Part shown: positions 7,802 through 18,376 of the stretch, piece by piece | How the letters are laid out: each line of letters opens with the position of its first letter | Position numbering within the stretch: position 1 is the first letter of the stretch | Origin: Brevundimonas sp. 357 | GTDB lineage: Bacteria; Pseudomonadota; Alphaproteobacteria; Caulobacterales; Caulobacteraceae | Reading direction: 5' to 3' | Length of the DNA: 64,000 bases | NCBI RefSeq assembly: GCF_003938605.1 | Contig: NZ_RHWX01000002.1 | Location: 186,001-250,000, forward strand | Notes under the pieces: model-generated | What the model was told of the DNA's origin: nothing | Databases searched by the model: none | What the model saw: the letters and a program-made list of their open reading frames with translations, nothing else | Position numbers and translations under genes: made by a program

Positions 7802-10032
7802 CAGCGGCGCTTCCGCGGCTTGAGGCCTGGATAGGACAGGGCGCCGGGCAGGGTCTTCACCTTGCGGCCGCGCCCGGACAGGCTGGGGTTGGTCATGAAG
7901 TATTTGTGCGCCGAGAAGGGCCGCTCCGACCCACTGGGGATCACCCGCCGATACGAGCCGTCGGAGGCCAGAACCCAGCTCTGGGCGTCGTCCTTCAGAT
8001 TGGCGACCATGATCTGGTCCAGCACCTGATCGTGGACGGTGGCGTTCAGGATCGGCGTCATCACCTCGACCCGGCGGTCCAGGTTGCGCGGCATCCAGTC
8101 GGCCGAGGAGATGTAGAGCCGCGCCCGGTTGCTGGGCAGGTCGTGGCCGTTGGCGAAGGCGACGATGCGGCTGTGCTCCAGGAAGCGGCCGACGATCGAC
8201 TTGACCCGGATGTTCTCCGACAGGCCGGTCACGCCGGGACGCAGGCAGCAGATGCCCCGGATGACCAGTTCGATGCGCACGCCCTGCTGGCTGGCGCGAT
8301 ACAGGGCGTCGATGATCTCCGGGTCGACCAGGGCGTTCATCTTGGCCCAGATGGCGGCGGGTTTGCCCTTGGCGGCGGCGGCCATCTCCTTGCCGATCAT
8401 CTCGATCAGGCTGGTCTTCATGTTCAGCGGCGAGACGACCAGGGCTTCCAGCTCGTCCGGCTCAGCGTAGCCGGTGATGTAGTTGAACACCCGCGTCGCG
8501 TCGCGGCCCAGCGCCTGGTCGCAGGTGAACAGGCTCAGGTCCGTGTATATCTTGGCCGTGACCGGGTGGTAGTTGCCGGTGCCGAAGTGGCAGTAGGTCC
8601 GAAGGCTGTCTCCCTCGCGCCGGACGACGACGCTCATCTTGGCGTGGGTCTTGTACTCGACGAAGCCGAAGACGACGTGGACGCCCGCCCGCTCCATCTG
8701 GCGCGCCCAGCGCAGGTTGGCCTCTTCGTCGAAGCGCGCCTTCAGTTCGACCAGGGCGGTGACGTTCTTGCCGTTCTCGGCCGCCTCGATCAGGGCGGCG
8801 ACGATGGGGCTGTCCTTGGAGGTGCGATAGAGCGTCTGCTTGATGGCGATGACGTGCGGGTCGCGCGCCGCCTGACGCAGGAACTGGACCACCACGTCGA
8901 AGCTCTCGAACGGGTGGTGGATCAGCATGTCCTTTTCACGCACCGCTGCGAAGATGTCGCCGCCGTTGTCGCGCACCCGCTCGGGGTAACGCGGCTCATA
9001 GCCCTTGAACTTCAGATCCGGGTGGCCGCCGGGGATCAGTTCGGACAGCTGGGCCAGGCCCAGCATCCCGTCGACCAGCACCACGTCCTGCGGCTGGGCG
9101 TGAAGTTGGGCGATGATGAAGTCGCGCAGGTCGTCGGGCATGTCCGCCTGGATCTTGATGCGGACGACCGAGCCCATGCGGCGCTGTTTCAGCGCTTCCT
9201 CGAACTCCATGACCAGGTCTTCGGCTTCTTCCTCGATCTCGATGTCGGAGTCGCGGATCAGGCGGAACAGGCCCTTTTCCAGGATCTCGCAACCCGGGAA
9301 CATGTGGTCGATGAACAGCAGCAGCAGGTTTTCCAGCGAGACATAGCGCGTGCGTCCCGGCGTCGAACGCCCGTCTGTCGCCAGCGCCCAGAAGCGCCGC
9401 ACCTGCGTCGGCACCGGCACCAGGGCGTAGAGGACGCGGTTGTCGCTGTTGCGCCGCAGCTTCAGCGCCAGCGAGAAGCCCAGGTTCGGTAGGAAGGGGA
9501 AGGGGTGCGCCGGGTCGATGGCCATCGGCGTCAGGACGGCGAACAACTGGTTCAGGAACTCCGGCTCCAGCCGCTCGCGCTCGGTCTTGGTGATGCGGGC
9601 GCGCTCGACGATCTCGATGCCGGCCGCGGCCATCTCCTTGCGCAGGACGCGCCACTGACGCTGCTGTTCGGCCATCAGGCCGCCCGCCGCCGCATTGACC
9701 TGTTCCAGCTGTTCGGCGGGGGTCAGGCCGTCGGGCGAGACGACGCGAACGCGTTCGCGCACCTGGCCCTTCAGGCCGGCGACGCGAGTCATGAAGAACT
9801 CGTCCAGGTTGTTGGCCGAGATGGAGAGGAAGCGCACGCGCTCCAGTAGGGGGTGCCCCTCGTTCGCGGCCTCTTCCAGCACCCGGCCGTTGAAGGCCAG
9901 CCAGGACAGCTCGCGGTTGATGAACCGCTCGGGCGAGGCCATCAGCGCCTCGGACAGCTCCAGCTGCGGGGCGCGCGAGGAAGGGACTTCCTCGCCGGTG
10001 GTGTCGACGGCGATAGGCGCGAGATCAGTCAT
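7801..10032 (-). CDS. ppk: polyphosphate kinase 1
   Basis: PPK1 (743 aa) reversibly polymerises the gamma-phosphate of ATP into inorganic polyphosphate. The four-domain layout is recognisable: N domain ([19 protein letters not shown]), head domain, and two phospholipase-D-like C domains. The autophosphorylated histidine is expected in [15 protein letters not shown]. The C2 His region is [14 protein letters not shown], and [20 protein letters not shown] is the adjacent conserved block. The gene is in a minus-strand run hdaA-ppk-ppx. A 130-bp gap with a perfect 32-bp palindrome separates hdaA from ppk, so ppk may have its own promoter or be subject to mRNA processing there. Confidence 0.97.
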   Translation of the reverse strand: MTDLAPIAVDTTGEEVPSSRAPQLELSEALMASPERFINRELSWLAFNGRVLEEAANEGHPLLERVRFLSISANNLDEFFMTRVAGLKGQVRERVRVVSPDGLTPAEQLEQVNAAAGGLMAEQQRQWRVLRKEMAAAGIEIVERARITKTERERLEPEFLNQLFAVLTPMAIDPAHPFPFLPNLGFSLALKLRRNSDNRVLYALVPVPTQVRRFWALATDGRSTPGRTRYVSLENLLLLFIDHMFPGCEILEKGLFRLIRDSDIEIEEEAEDLVMEFEEALKQRRMGSVVRIKIQADMPDDLRDFIIAQLHAQPQDVVLVDGMLGLAQLSELIPGGHPDLKFKGYEPRYPERVRDNGGDIFAAVREKDMLIHHPFESFDVVVQFLRQAARDPHVIAIKQTLYRTSKDSPIVAALIEAAENGKNVTALVELKARFDEEANLRWARQMERAGVHVVFGFVEYKTHAKMSVVVRREGDSLRTYCHFGTGNYHPVTAKIYTDLSLFTCDQALGRDATRVFNYITGYAEPDELEALVVSPLNMKTSLIEMIGKEMAAAAKGKPAAIWAKMNALVDPEIIDALYRASQQGVRIELVIRGICCLRPGVTGLSENIRVKSIVGRFLEHSRIVAFANGHDLPSNRARLYISSADWMPRNLDRRVEVMTPILNATVHDQVLDQIMVANLKDDAQSWVLASDGSYRRVIPSGSERPFSAHKYFMTNPSLSGRGRKVKTLPGALSYPGLKPRKRR

Positions 10033-10115
10033 GATTCCGTTGTCGCTCGCGCCTGTGACGGCTGCAACCGCGATTGTGTCGCGGCGGGCGGGACTTTGGA
10101 ACGCCAGGTATAATT

Positions 10116-10147
10116 CCGCTCATCCCGGCGTACGCCGGGATGAGCGG
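10116..10147. repeat. perfect 32-bp REP-like palindrome
   Basis: CCGCTCATCCCGGCGT is followed immediately by its exact reverse complement, with no loop. It lies in the hdaA-ppk intergenic gap, inside what looks like a single minus-strand gene cluster. It belongs to the same family as the elements at 3841-3933 and 54775-54806. Confidence 0.9.
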
Positions 10148-10162
10148 GTAGGTAAAGGGCGA

Positions 10163-10822
10163 TTACTCCCCGTCCAGCACCTGACGGGCCAGCACGCGCG
10201 TCACCGGGCGGTGCAGGGCGTCCAGGCGGTCGACCACGGCCTCGGCGGCGTCTGCCGAGCGGTCGATGCGGCGGACCAGATAGTCGATCAGTTCGTCGGC
10301 CGGGGTGATGTTCCGGCTGGCGAAGGCGCGGCGCAGCATGGCGGCGAAGACCACGTCGTCGGGCGCCTCTATCCCCACGGTGCGGATGGCGTTCAGGCGC
10401 GAGCGCAGGTCTGGAAGGTCCGTGGCCCATGATGCGGGCGGATCGCGCGACACCAGCAGCAGGGCGCCGCCGCCTGACTGGGTCAGGTTGATCAGGTGGA
10501 ACAGGCTCTCGTCGTCCGCGTCCTGGGCCCGGTCCAGTAGGACGGGGCGGCCCTCAAGCTCCAGCGGGTCGACCAGGGCGGCCTCGGCGCCGTGCAGGGC
10601 GATGGCGCCGGTGCGTTCGACCCAGGCGGCGGCCAGGTGGCTCTTGCCGCAGCCCGCCGGGCCGAACAGCGCCAGGATGGCGCCCGGCGCTTCCGGCCAG
10701 GCGGTCAGGGCGGCCACACCCGCGGCGTTCGCTTCCGAGATCGCCAGGTCGGAGGCGCGTTGCGGCGTCTCCTGCTGCAGCGGCAGGCGCAGTTGACGGA
10801 TTTCGGCGGCCGAGGCGTTCAT
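10163..10822 (-). CDS. hdaA: DnaA-inactivation protein HdaA
   Basis: HdaA (219 aa) is a DnaA-related AAA+ protein that, with the DNA-loaded beta clamp, stimulates hydrolysis of DnaA-ATP and so prevents over-initiation of replication. Residues 10-15 (QLRLPL) match the clamp-binding motif of Hda proteins. Walker A is GPAGCGKSH. The Walker B region reads [14 protein letters not shown], with a single Asp where many homologues have paired acidic residues. The arginine-finger/sensor region is [13 protein letters not shown]. Position directly upstream of ppk is the arrangement I know from Caulobacter relatives. It is divergent from aspS. Confidence 0.93.
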   Translation of the reverse strand: MNASAAEIRQLRLPLQQETPQRASDLAISEANAAGVAALTAWPEAPGAILALFGPAGCGKSHLAAAWVERTGAIALHGAEAALVDPLELEGRPVLLDRAQDADDESLFHLINLTQSGGGALLLVSRDPPASWATDLPDLRSRLNAIRTVGIEAPDDVVFAAMLRRAFASRNITPADELIDYLVRRIDRSADAAEAVVDRLDALHRPVTRVLARQVLDGE

Positions 10823-11018
10823 GAGGACGGACCCTAGCCGGGCCGAGCCGTGGGCGTCTCTGTTGATAGGGCGGGATCACGGGGACAACCTGTCCGCCGC
10901 TGTGGATGGCGCGTCGTGGGCGATTCAGCCGCCAGCCTTGACTTTCGGGGGCGATGATGGGCCTTTCCCCGCTCCTAATTCACGCTGTTCGACAGCCGTT
11001 TTCAGACGAAAATCCGAT

Positions 11019-12851
11019 ATGCACGCCTATCGCTCCCATACCTGCGGCGCCCTCCGTTCGACGGATGCGGGCGCGAATGTTCGTCTGTCGGGCTGGATTC
11101 ACCGCAAGCGCGACCACGGCGGCCTGCTGTTCATCGACTTGCGCGACCACTACGGCCTAACCCAGCTGGTCCTGCACCCCGAAACGCCGGGCTTTGAAGT
11201 GGTCGAGCGCCTGCGCGCCGAAAGCGTCATCAAGATCGACGGCGAAGTGGTCCTGCGCGAAGGCTCGACCGTCAACGCCAACCTGCCGACCGGCGAGGTC
11301 GAGGTGCGCGTCCTGTCGGTGGAGGTGCTGTCGGAAGCCGCCGAACTGCCGTTGCCGGTCTTCGGCGAGCCGGAATACCCCGAAGAGATTCGCCTCAAGA
11401 ACCGCTTCCTGGACCTGCGTCGCGAGACGCTGCACCGGAACATCGTCCTGCGTTCGCGCGTGATCCAGTCGATCCGCAACCGCATGTGCGCCCAGGGCTT
11501 CCTCGAGTACCAGACCCCGATCCTGACGGCCTCGTCGCCGGAAGGCGCGCGCGACTTCCTAGTGCCGTCGCGGATGCACCCCGGCAAGTTCTACGCCCTG
11601 CCGCAGGCCCCGCAGCAGTTCAAGCAACTGCTGATGGTGTCGGGCTTCGACCGCTACTTCCAGATCGCGCCCTGCTTCCGCGATGAAGACCTACGCGCCG
11701 ACCGTTCGCTGGAATTCTACCAGCTCGACGTGGAAATGAGCTTCGTCACGCAGGAAGACGTCTTCCAGGCGATCGAGCCGCTGATGCACGGCCTGTTCAC
11801 CGAGTTCGGTGAAGGCAAGCCGGTGTCGCCGATCGACGGCGTGCAGACCTTCACCAACGACTTCGGCCAGACGATGGAGCACAAGGGCTTCGAGCGTCTG
11901 ACGTTCGAACAGTCGATGAAGTGGTACGGTTCGGACAAGCCGGACCTGCGCAACCCGATCAAGATGCAGGACGTGTCGGAGCACTTCCGCGACGGCGGTT
12001 TCGGCCTGTTCGCCAAGATTCTGGGCGCGGACGAGAAGAACGCCGTCTGGGCCATCCCGGCGCCGACGGGTGGTTCGCGCGCCTTCTGCGACCGCATGAA
12101 CTCCTGGGCGCAGGGCGAGGGCCAGCCGGGCCTGGGCTACATCTTCTGGTCGGACGACCAGCAGTCGTGGGGCGGCCCGATCGCCAAGAACCTGGGTCAG
12201 GAGCCGACGCAGGCCCTGATGACCTCGCTGGGCCTGGGCAAGGGCGACGCGGCCTTCTTCACCGCCGGCCTGCCGTCGGTCTTCGCCAAGTTCGCCGGTC
12301 TGGCCCGCACCCGTGTCGGCACGGAGCTGAAGCTGGTCGACGAGGACCAGTTCAAGTTCTGCTGGATCGTCGACTTCCCGATGTTCGAATGGTCGGAAGA
12401 AGAGAAGAAGGTCGACTTCAGCCACAACCCCTTCTCGATGCCGCAGGGCGGCATGGAGGCGCTGGAGACGCAGGATCCGCTGACCATCCGCGCCTATCAG
12501 TACGACATCGTCTGCAACGGCTATGAGCTGTGCTCGGGCGCGATCCGGAACCACAAGGCCGAGATCATGTTGAAGGCCTTCGAGATCGCCGGCTATGACG
12601 CTTCGGTGGTTGAAGAGCAGTTCGGCGGCATGCTGAACGCCTTCCGCTACGGCGCGCCGCCGCACGGCGGTCTGGCGCCGGGCATCGACCGCATCGTCAT
12701 GCTGCTGGCCGGCGAGCCGGCTATCCGCGAGGTCATCGCCTTCCCGCTGAACCAGCAGGGCCAGGATCTGCTGATGAGCGCCCCGGCCGAGGCCGAGGAA
12801 CGTCAGCTGAAGGAGCTGTCGATCCGCACCCAGCTGCCGATCAAGATCTGA
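11019..12851 (+). CDS. aspS: aspartyl-tRNA synthetase
   Basis: Class IIb synthetase (610 aa) that charges tRNA-Asp. It has an N-terminal OB anticodon-binding domain ([22 protein letters not shown]). Class II motif 2 is [23 protein letters not shown], the bacterial GAD insertion spans about 290-420, and motif 3 is [16 protein letters not shown]. The frame is open 66 codons upstream but that part is not AspRS-like, so the ATG at 11019 before [12 protein letters not shown] is used. I did not try to decide whether the enzyme discriminates tRNA-Asp from tRNA-Asn. A strong terminator follows. Confidence 0.97.
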   Translation: MHAYRSHTCGALRSTDAGANVRLSGWIHRKRDHGGLLFIDLRDHYGLTQLVLHPETPGFEVVERLRAESVIKIDGEVVLREGSTVNANLPTGEVEVRVLSVEVLSEAAELPLPVFGEPEYPEEIRLKNRFLDLRRETLHRNIVLRSRVIQSIRNRMCAQGFLEYQTPILTASSPEGARDFLVPSRMHPGKFYALPQAPQQFKQLLMVSGFDRYFQIAPCFRDEDLRADRSLEFYQLDVEMSFVTQEDVFQAIEPLMHGLFTEFGEGKPVSPIDGVQTFTNDFGQTMEHKGFERLTFEQSMKWYGSDKPDLRNPIKMQDVSEHFRDGGFGLFAKILGADEKNAVWAIPAPTGGSRAFCDRMNSWAQGEGQPGLGYIFWSDDQQSWGGPIAKNLGQEPTQALMTSLGLGKGDAAFFTAGLPSVFAKFAGLARTRVGTELKLVDEDQFKFCWIVDFPMFEWSEEEKKVDFSHNPFSMPQGGMEALETQDPLTIRAYQYDIVCNGYELCSGAIRNHKAEIMLKAFEIAGYDASVVEEQFGGMLNAFRYGAPPHGGLAPGIDRIVMLLAGEPAIREVIAFPLNQQGQDLLMSAPAEAEERQLKELSIRTQLPIKI

Positions 12852-12876
12852 TCGCGGCGACAGCGATGAATTGGAA

Positions 12877-12904
12877 AAGGGAGGGGGCGACCCCTCCCTT
12901 TTTT
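12877..12904 (+). terminator. Rho-independent terminator of aspS
   Basis: AAAAGGGAGGGG-GCGA-CCCCTCCCTTTTTT forms an 8-bp GC stem flanked by A and T runs, beginning 26 bases after the aspS stop. The symmetry means it can also end the convergent pentapeptide transcript coming from the other strand. Confidence 0.92.
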
Positions 12905-12915
12905 GCGTCCGGGTC

Positions 12916-13818
12916 TTAGTTGCCCGAGGTGATGACCAGGTTGCGCTGGCGCGGAGGAATGGGCGGAACAGGCGGCGCGGGCGGCGTGCGGATGACGCGG
13001 ACGCCGCCGCGGCAGTTTCGGGCCGTCAGGCCGCCCGGAAGGCGGGTCGAGGCGTCGCCGCAGGCCTCTTCGACCTGATCGGCCGTCAAGCCGCGCGCGC
13101 GGGAGAGATCCAGGCCGCGAATGTCGGTGCGGCGCAGGGAGGCGTCGCGGAAATCGGTGCGATTGAAGCTGCCGCCGGACAGGCGTGCGCTGTCCAGGTC
13201 GGCGTCGCGGAAGGTGGCGTTGTCGAAGTTTCCGCCCGACAGGTTGGACGCCTTGATGTCGGCGCCGGTGAAGTCTGCGCCGCTGGCGTTCACATTGGCC
13301 AGGGTGGCGCCGAAGATCTCCGCATCGTTCAGGCGGGCGCGGACCAGGACGGCGCTGTTCATGTTGACGCCCTGAAGCTCGGCGCCGGTCAGATTGGCGC
13401 CGGTCAGATTGGCCCGGATCAGGACGGCGCCGGTCGCCTCTGCGCCCATCAGTTGGGCGCCGGTCATATTGGCGGTGGTGAAGGTCGAACCGACCATCTC
13501 GATCCCGCGCATGTCGGCCCGGCTGAAGTCGGCGCCGACGAAGTTCGAACCGACCAGTTCGGCGCCGCGCAGATTGGCCCCGACCAGGGTGGCGTTGGCG
13601 AAGTTGGCGCCGGTCAGGGTGGCGCCGGACAGGTCGCGGCCCGACAGTTCGCAACGGACGCAACTGCCGCCCAGGGACACCATGCGGGCGACGTCGCGAT
13701 CCTGGGACGAGGTCATGTCCACAGCGCCGGCCAGGACGGGGGCGGCCGTCGTCAATCCCACAAGGGCTGAGGCGGCGAGGGCCAGACGGCGCAGGGGTGA
13801 AATCGAGCGTTTCATCAC
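12916..13818 (-). CDS. exported pentapeptide-repeat protein (long paralogue)
   Basis: A 300-aa protein with a signal peptide (cleavage after PVLA, about residue 31). A CVRC motif follows at about 53-56, then some 35 tandem A(D/N)LxG/xF pentapeptides to about residue 235, forming a right-handed quadrilateral beta-helix. The C-terminal tail has an RARGLTADQVEEACGD motif, a further Cys, and a Pro-rich segment PPAPPVPPIPPR. The family includes DNA-mimic proteins, but a secreted version cannot do that job in the cytosol, so function is unknown. The downstream-positioned paralogue at 13881-14375 shares the same N- and C-terminal caps. The two are 62 bp apart and probably co-transcribed. Confidence 0.85.
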   Translation of the reverse strand: MMKRSISPLRRLALAASALVGLTTAAPVLAGAVDMTSSQDRDVARMVSLGGSCVRCELSGRDLSGATLTGANFANATLVGANLRGAELVGSNFVGADFSRADMRGIEMVGSTFTTANMTGAQLMGAEATGAVLIRANLTGANLTGAELQGVNMNSAVLVRARLNDAEIFGATLANVNASGADFTGADIKASNLSGGNFDNATFRDADLDSARLSGGSFNRTDFRDASLRRTDIRGLDLSRARGLTADQVEEACGDASTRLPGGLTARNCRGGVRVIRTPPAPPVPPIPPRQRNLVITSGN

Positions 13819-13880
13819 CCCTCTTGAATGCGCCTTAGTCCGTAAAAACCCTACTTAAATCGCGGTAACGAAGGCGACGC

Positions 13881-14375
13881 TCAACAGGCGGGAATGCGTA
13901 GTCCCGAAGGCAGAACCGTGTTCTGGTCGCCGCAGGCCTGATTGAGCTGCGACTGGGTCAGGCCGCGCGCGCGCGACATCTCGGCGCCCGACAGATTGGT
14001 CCCGTTCAGCTTGGCCCCGGCGAAGGCGGCGCCTTCCAGATAGGTTCCGACGAAGCTGGCGTTGGTCAGGTCCGCCCCGGTGAAGTTCGAGCTGGACAGG
14101 ACGGCGCCGTAGGCCTCGACGTCGCGCAGGTCGGCGCGGCTGAAATTGGTGCGGTTCATCACCGACAGGCTGATATCCGCCTGACGGACGCGGGCGCCCG
14201 CCAGGTTCATGCCCGTGCGCTCCAGGCCCGAGAAGTCGCCCTGGAACAGGTTGCAGCCGGGGCAGGAGGCGCCGCGACGCACCTGGCTGATCTGAGAGGC
14301 GTTCTGCGCCGAGGCGGGCAGGGCCGTCAGCGTCAGGCCGACGGCGGCGAGAAGGGCGATTGCGGGACGGATCAT
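13881..14375 (-). CDS. exported pentapeptide-repeat protein (short paralogue)
   Basis: A 164-aa protein with a signal peptide (MIRPAIALLAAVGLTLTALP, cleavage after ASA). A CPGC motif precedes the repeats (LFQGDFSGLERTGMNLAGA onward), about 18 pentapeptides follow, and the C-terminal cap is RARGLTQSQLNQACGD, ending in a Cys. The cap and the SCxxC start match the longer neighbour closely enough to indicate tandem duplication followed by gain or loss of coils. The four cysteines in an exported protein suggest disulphides. It is separated by 85 bp from the upstream NrdJ-like gene on the same strand. Confidence 0.85.
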   Translation of the reverse strand: MIRPAIALLAAVGLTLTALPASAQNASQISQVRRGASCPGCNLFQGDFSGLERTGMNLAGARVRQADISLSVMNRTNFSRADLRDVEAYGAVLSSSNFTGADLTNASFVGTYLEGAAFAGAKLNGTNLSGAEMSRARGLTQSQLNQACGDQNTVLPSGLRIPAC

Positions 14376-14460
14376 GCGGATGGCTCCAGGCTTTGCCGCC
14401 TCGCAGCAAGAAGCGGGCCGCCGTTTCGGGACAGTGCGTCCCGCTTTGGCCGCTTGACGG

Positions 14461-17070
14461 TCAGCCCTGAACCTTGGGCGCCGCGCCGCAGGCGCTGCAG
14501 ACCGGCGTCCCGTTCCGGTCCGACAGCATCAGGTCGCCGCACTCGGGACAGGGGCCGGCCTGCGCCTGCGGCGTGGTGCGCGGCGACGGCTCCTTCCGGC
14601 CGAAGGGGGCGACGATCAGATTGTCGGGCGCCGCGCCCCGCGCAAAGCCCTTGGAGATGAAGCGGGCGGCGGGCACGGGTTGGGGCGCGTCGGTCGGGGC
14701 GCCGTCCATACCGTCCAGATTGGCGGCCTCGGGCGTGACCTGGGCCAGTTCGCGCCGATCCAGATAGGAGACGCCCAGCTCGCGGAACACATAGTCGAGG
14801 ATGGAGGTCGCCGAGCGGATCGAGTCATTGCCCGTGACGCGCCCCGACGGCTCGAAACGGGTGAAGACGAAGGCGTCCACGAACTCGTCCAGCGGCACGC
14901 CGTATTGCAGGCCGATGGAGATGGCGATGGCGAAGTTGTTCATCATCGAGCGGAAGGCGGCGCCTTCCTTGTGCATGTCGATGAAGATCTCTCCCAGTTC
15001 GCCGTCTTCGTATTCGCCGGTGTGGATATAGACCTTGTGGCCGCCGACCGAGGCTTTCTGGATATAGCCTTTTCGGCGGTCGGGCAGGCGGCGGCGGGTG
15101 CGGTCGCGCTCGACCACCTTCTCGACCACGCGCTCGACGGTCTGGGGCGCGGCTTGCGGCGGCGTCTCGGCGCGGCGGGGGGCCTCCACCTCGGGAAGGG
15201 TCAGGCGGAAGCTGAGCGGGGCTTCCGCGCGACGCAGGGCCACGGCGCGGCGATTGTCACGCGCGCCGTCGGCGATGGCGCGGCTGATCTGCATGGCGTC
15301 GGAGCGCCAGTCCAGCAGGCGGGGGCGGGCGTCGGGCGCGTCGCTGAACGGCTCGATCGCCTGGCGCAGAACCGCCTCCAGATCGGCGCGCGGCGTCGCC
15401 AACAGGGCCGTTAGCGACGGCGGCGCCTGATCCCAGTCCGACAGGTCCGGTCGGCCGAAGACATAGGCGGTCGCGGCTTCGATCTCTTCGGCCGTGAAGC
15501 CCAGGCGGGGCAGCAGGGCGCCTTCGTCCGGCGTCAGCCCCAGCACGTCGCCGATGAAGCCTGCGTCCAGCACCGGCGGAGCGAAGGCGGGCCCGAAGTC
15601 TTCGACCAGAGCCAGGGCGCGCTCGATGGCCTCCAACTCCAGATCGGTGAACCCCAGTTCGCGCAGGCGTCCGTGGCTCACGCCCGGCGCCTCGGCCAGG
15701 GTGCGGCGGCCGAACAGATGGCGTTCCGCCGTCTCGACATCGCCGCCCGCCGTGACAATGGCGGCGGCCAGGGCGGGCCTCAGGCGTCGGGCGATTTCGT
15801 CGTCGGCGGTCTGGAACACATCCGTCGCGCCGAACGGCGACAGGCCTAGCCGCAGGTCCAGCTCGGCCTCGTCGACGAACAGGCCGATCACGGCGTTGCG
15901 GCGCCCGTTCGGCTCCAACGCGGCGGCGTCGCGCCCTTGCGCCTGAAGCACGGCGATGACGTCATCCTTGGCGGTCGCCCATTCGGGGCAGGGCGCCAGT
16001 CGGGCCGCCAGCTCGCCGGAGGTTTGGGACGCCATGTCAGCGACGCGCCGCCCGAGGGCGGACGCCTGCGCGGCGGGGTCGGTTCCGTCCTGGCCGACCG
16101 CCCAATCCGCTAGGCCGCCGAGACCCAGGGCGATAGGCCGCGCGGCCTGCGTCTCGGCCTGGCCTGCCTGGTCCAGTTCGATATCCAGCGCCGTGGTCCA
16201 CAGGGCGACCAGCGCGTCCAGGGATGCGTCGAAGTCCGCCCCCGCCAGCGCCGCCAGCGCAGGCAGGTTCAGGATCGCGCGCGCGCCCGTCTGGGCGGCG
16301 GCCATGGCCTCGGCGTCGGCGGGCGAGAAGACGACCACGACCGGGCCTTCCTGTGCCGCCTCGGCCACGGCGGCGGTTCGGGGATCCCCCGAGGCGGTCG
16401 TGTCGCGCGCCGCCAGCACGGGCAGGGCGGCGGGCTGTTCGGCGGCTTCGATCGTGAGATCGGCGGGCTCGCCCTGAATGGCGCGCAGGATGTCGGCGTC
16501 GCCGGCGCCGCAGCGGCGCGCCGCCACGGCCGCGCGGGCCAGGGCCGGGTTGGCGGCGGGATCGGCGCAGGCCTCGCGCGGGCCTTCGCAACGGGAGACG
16601 GCGTCGGCGACCTCGCCCAGCGCCTTGGCCAGGGCTTCGGTCGCGCACGAGGACAGGCGACGCCCGCGCCAGGCGGCGGCCTGGGCCGACAGGGCCTGCG
16701 TCGCATCCGGCTCGGACAGGTCGATCAGCGGCCGGAAACCGTTCGTCGTCGGCAGGGCGGGCGCGGCGAGGCCCAGCAGCACGGACGCTGCGAGTTCAGC
16801 GGCGAATCGCTCGGCCTCGGCGGCGGTGGCCAGGGCGCCGTTTTCGCGCCCATCAGATGCGAGTCGCGCGGCCCAGCCGTGGATGGCGTCGTCGAGGGCA
16901 TGGGAGGGCGACGGCGCCTGGCTTTCAGCCCAGTCCAGCCAGGCTTCGACGCGAACGTCAGTCCACCCGGTGGGCGCTATGACCGGCGTCAGGGCGCGGC
17001 CGCGCTCGATCTCGCGGGGCTCGAAAGCGAGCGTCGCGGCGAGAGGAGCAAAGCGAGCCTTGAAGCGCAT
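14461..17070 (-). CDS. TSCPD-domain protein resembling a catalytically dead NrdJ ribonucleotide reductase
   Basis: An 869-aa protein from ATG 17070 (TGGAG ribosome binding site 8 bases upstream). Residues about 676-770 ([20 protein letters not shown] onward, [36 protein letters not shown]) are nearly identical to the TSCPD region at the C-terminus of adenosylcobalamin-dependent ribonucleotide reductases. A CPEC...CSAC ribbon ends the protein (Cys 841, 844, 858, 861), as in NrdJ. Residues about 467-550 ([45 protein letters not shown]) also parallel the region preceding it in NrdJ. The first 450 residues are Ala-rich and do not show the NPCxE active-site motif or other barrel signatures. It is therefore probably a divergent, non-reducing paralogue. 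Function unknown. Confidence 0.8.
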   Translation of the reverse strand: MRFKARFAPLAATLAFEPREIERGRALTPVIAPTGWTDVRVEAWLDWAESQAPSPSHALDDAIHGWAARLASDGRENGALATAAEAERFAAELAASVLLGLAAPALPTTNGFRPLIDLSEPDATQALSAQAAAWRGRRLSSCATEALAKALGEVADAVSRCEGPREACADPAANPALARAAVAARRCGAGDADILRAIQGEPADLTIEAAEQPAALPVLAARDTTASGDPRTAAVAEAAQEGPVVVVFSPADAEAMAAAQTGARAILNLPALAALAGADFDASLDALVALWTTALDIELDQAGQAETQAARPIALGLGGLADWAVGQDGTDPAAQASALGRRVADMASQTSGELAARLAPCPEWATAKDDVIAVLQAQGRDAAALEPNGRRNAVIGLFVDEAELDLRLGLSPFGATDVFQTADDEIARRLRPALAAAIVTAGGDVETAERHLFGRRTLAEAPGVSHGRLRELGFTDLELEAIERALALVEDFGPAFAPPVLDAGFIGDVLGLTPDEGALLPRLGFTAEEIEAATAYVFGRPDLSDWDQAPPSLTALLATPRADLEAVLRQAIEPFSDAPDARPRLLDWRSDAMQISRAIADGARDNRRAVALRRAEAPLSFRLTLPEVEAPRRAETPPQAAPQTVERVVEKVVERDRTRRRLPDRRKGYIQKASVGGHKVYIHTGEYEDGELGEIFIDMHKEGAAFRSMMNNFAIAISIGLQYGVPLDEFVDAFVFTRFEPSGRVTGNDSIRSATSILDYVFRELGVSYLDRRELAQVTPEAANLDGMDGAPTDAPQPVPAARFISKGFARGAAPDNLIVAPFGRKEPSPRTTPQAQAGPCPECGDLMLSDRNGTPVCSACGAAPKVQG

Positions 17071-17277
17071 TCCACGTCTCCACGCATGTCGTCTGAACCA
17101 GCTTACCGACAGATCTGACGGGCGTTCAACGTATGTTGTGGTTTGCGCGGGGGTTGCCCACAAGATGTTGAGGCGCTTCCCTTGCGCTCCATGCTGGACG
17201 TAGGGCGTCGCGGTTTCTATGATCGCGCCGCGCCGCCGGACCTTCCCTGGGCGGTGGATTCGAGTGAGTTCGACGAC

Positions 17278-17670
17278 GTGCTGAGCAAGATCTTCACCTG
17301 GTGGAACGGCGCCACGATCGGCACCCTGTTCACCGTCGGCAAACGCGGCCAACTGGTCGGCACGGACGAGTTCGGCAACCGCTATTACGAATCCCGCGAC
17401 GCCGTCAGCTATGACGGCCGCAAGCGCCGCTGGGTCATCTATGACGGCTACGCCGAGGCGACCAAGGTGCCGCCGGAATGGCAGGGCTGGCTGCGCTACA
17501 CCTATGACGAGACCCCGGCCGAGCGCCCGCTGCCGCGCCAGGCGTGGGAAAAGGATCACCTGCCGAACCTGACGGGCACGCCGATGGCGCGCCGTCCGCA
17601 AGGCTCGCTGGCCGCCCTGGGCCAACGCCCGGCCGCCACCGGCGACTATCAGGCCTGGAGCCCGGAATGA
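17278..17670 (+). CDS. NADH:ubiquinone oxidoreductase accessory subunit NDUFA12 (B17.2)
   Basis: Homologue of the mitochondrial complex I subunit NDUFA12, found mainly in Alphaproteobacteria. The hallmark is [37 protein letters not shown] followed by [29 protein letters not shown]. The frame extends upstream to an ATG at 17191, but family members normally begin at the [10 protein letters not shown] segment, so GTG 17278 is preferred (130 aa). The start is the uncertain point because no strong ribosome binding site decides it. The stop overlaps the start of the DUF2155 gene (ATGA), so the two are coupled. This pair is usually located after aat in related genomes. Confidence 0.9.
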   Translation: MLSKIFTWWNGATIGTLFTVGKRGQLVGTDEFGNRYYESRDAVSYDGRKRRWVIYDGYAEATKVPPEWQGWLRYTYDETPAERPLPRQAWEKDHLPNLTGTPMARRPQGSLAALGQRPAATGDYQAWSPE

Positions 17671-18365
17671 CCCTTCGCCATGTCCTGCTGGCCGGGGTGG
17701 TCGTCGCGGGACTGGCGATCTCGGGCGTCGGCGTGGCCAGCGCCCTGATGGACCTGCCGCAGGACGCGGCGCCGGCCCCGGCCGATCCGATCGGCGACCT
17801 GCTGCGCGACACCGGCCGCACGCCGCTGCAACCGACCCAGCCGCAGACTCCGCCCGCCAACGGCGGCCAGTCCCCGGCGACGAACCCGGCGGCGCCGACC
17901 GCGCCCGCGCAACCGGGCGTCCCGACCGTCGCAGTCCAGGGACAGGAAGTCGCCGTTCAGGAAGAAGTGCCGGAAGACCTGACCGCCGAAGAGGAAGAGG
18001 CCGCGCCCGCGCCCGCCGCTCCGACCACGCCGCCGGGCGTGCGCCAGCGCCGTCGCGTCGCCGTCATCCAGGCGGTCGACAAGACCACGGCCGAGACCAT
18101 GCGGTTCGAGGTCGAGGTGGGCGGTCGCCCGGTGCGTTTCGGCAAGACCCTGATTTTCAAGGCTCGCGCCTGCGAAGTCTCCGCTTCGGATGAAATGACC
18201 GAGGACGCCATCGCCTATATGGAGGTCGGGGTTCAGCCGCGCGGCCTGGCGGCGCCGACCGAGGCCCGTCAGGTCTTCAAGGGCTGGATGTTCGCCTCGT
18301 CGCCCAGCGTCAGCGGGCTGCAACATCCGATCTACGATGCCTGGGTGGTCGGCTGTAAGGGCTAA
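17667..18365 (+). CDS. DUF2155 domain-containing exported protein
   Basis: A 232-aa protein with an N-terminal signal peptide or anchor ([20 protein letters not shown]), a low-complexity Pro/Ala/Gln linker (about 30-120), then the DUF2155 domain (about 125-232: [49 protein letters not shown], ending VVGCKG). The two cysteines (in RACEV and VVGCKG) may form a disulphide in the periplasm. Function is unknown. Conserved linkage to NDUFA12 and, in relatives, to the accBC-aat cluster is the only contextual hint. Start overlaps the NDUFA12 stop by four bases. Confidence 0.88.
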   Translation: MTLRHVLLAGVVVAGLAISGVGVASALMDLPQDAAPAPADPIGDLLRDTGRTPLQPTQPQTPPANGGQSPATNPAAPTAPAQPGVPTVAVQGQEVAVQEEVPEDLTAEEEEAAPAPAAPTTPPGVRQRRRVAVIQAVDKTTAETMRFEVEVGGRPVRFGKTLIFKARACEVSASDEMTEDAIAYMEVGVQPRGLAAPTEARQVFKGWMFASSPSVSGLQHPIYDAWVVGCKG

Positions 18366-18376
18366 AGGGCGCGCGA

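Noticed and set aside
10821..11018. 66-codon N-terminal extension of AspRS
   Set aside because: The extension has no resemblance to AspRS; the family N-terminus begins at ATG 11019.
17124..17138. LexA-like GTTC-N7-GTTG upstream of the NrdJ-like gene
   Set aside because: One mismatch in eight fixed positions is expected roughly once per kilobase or two on each strand by chance, so alone it is not evidence of SOS control.
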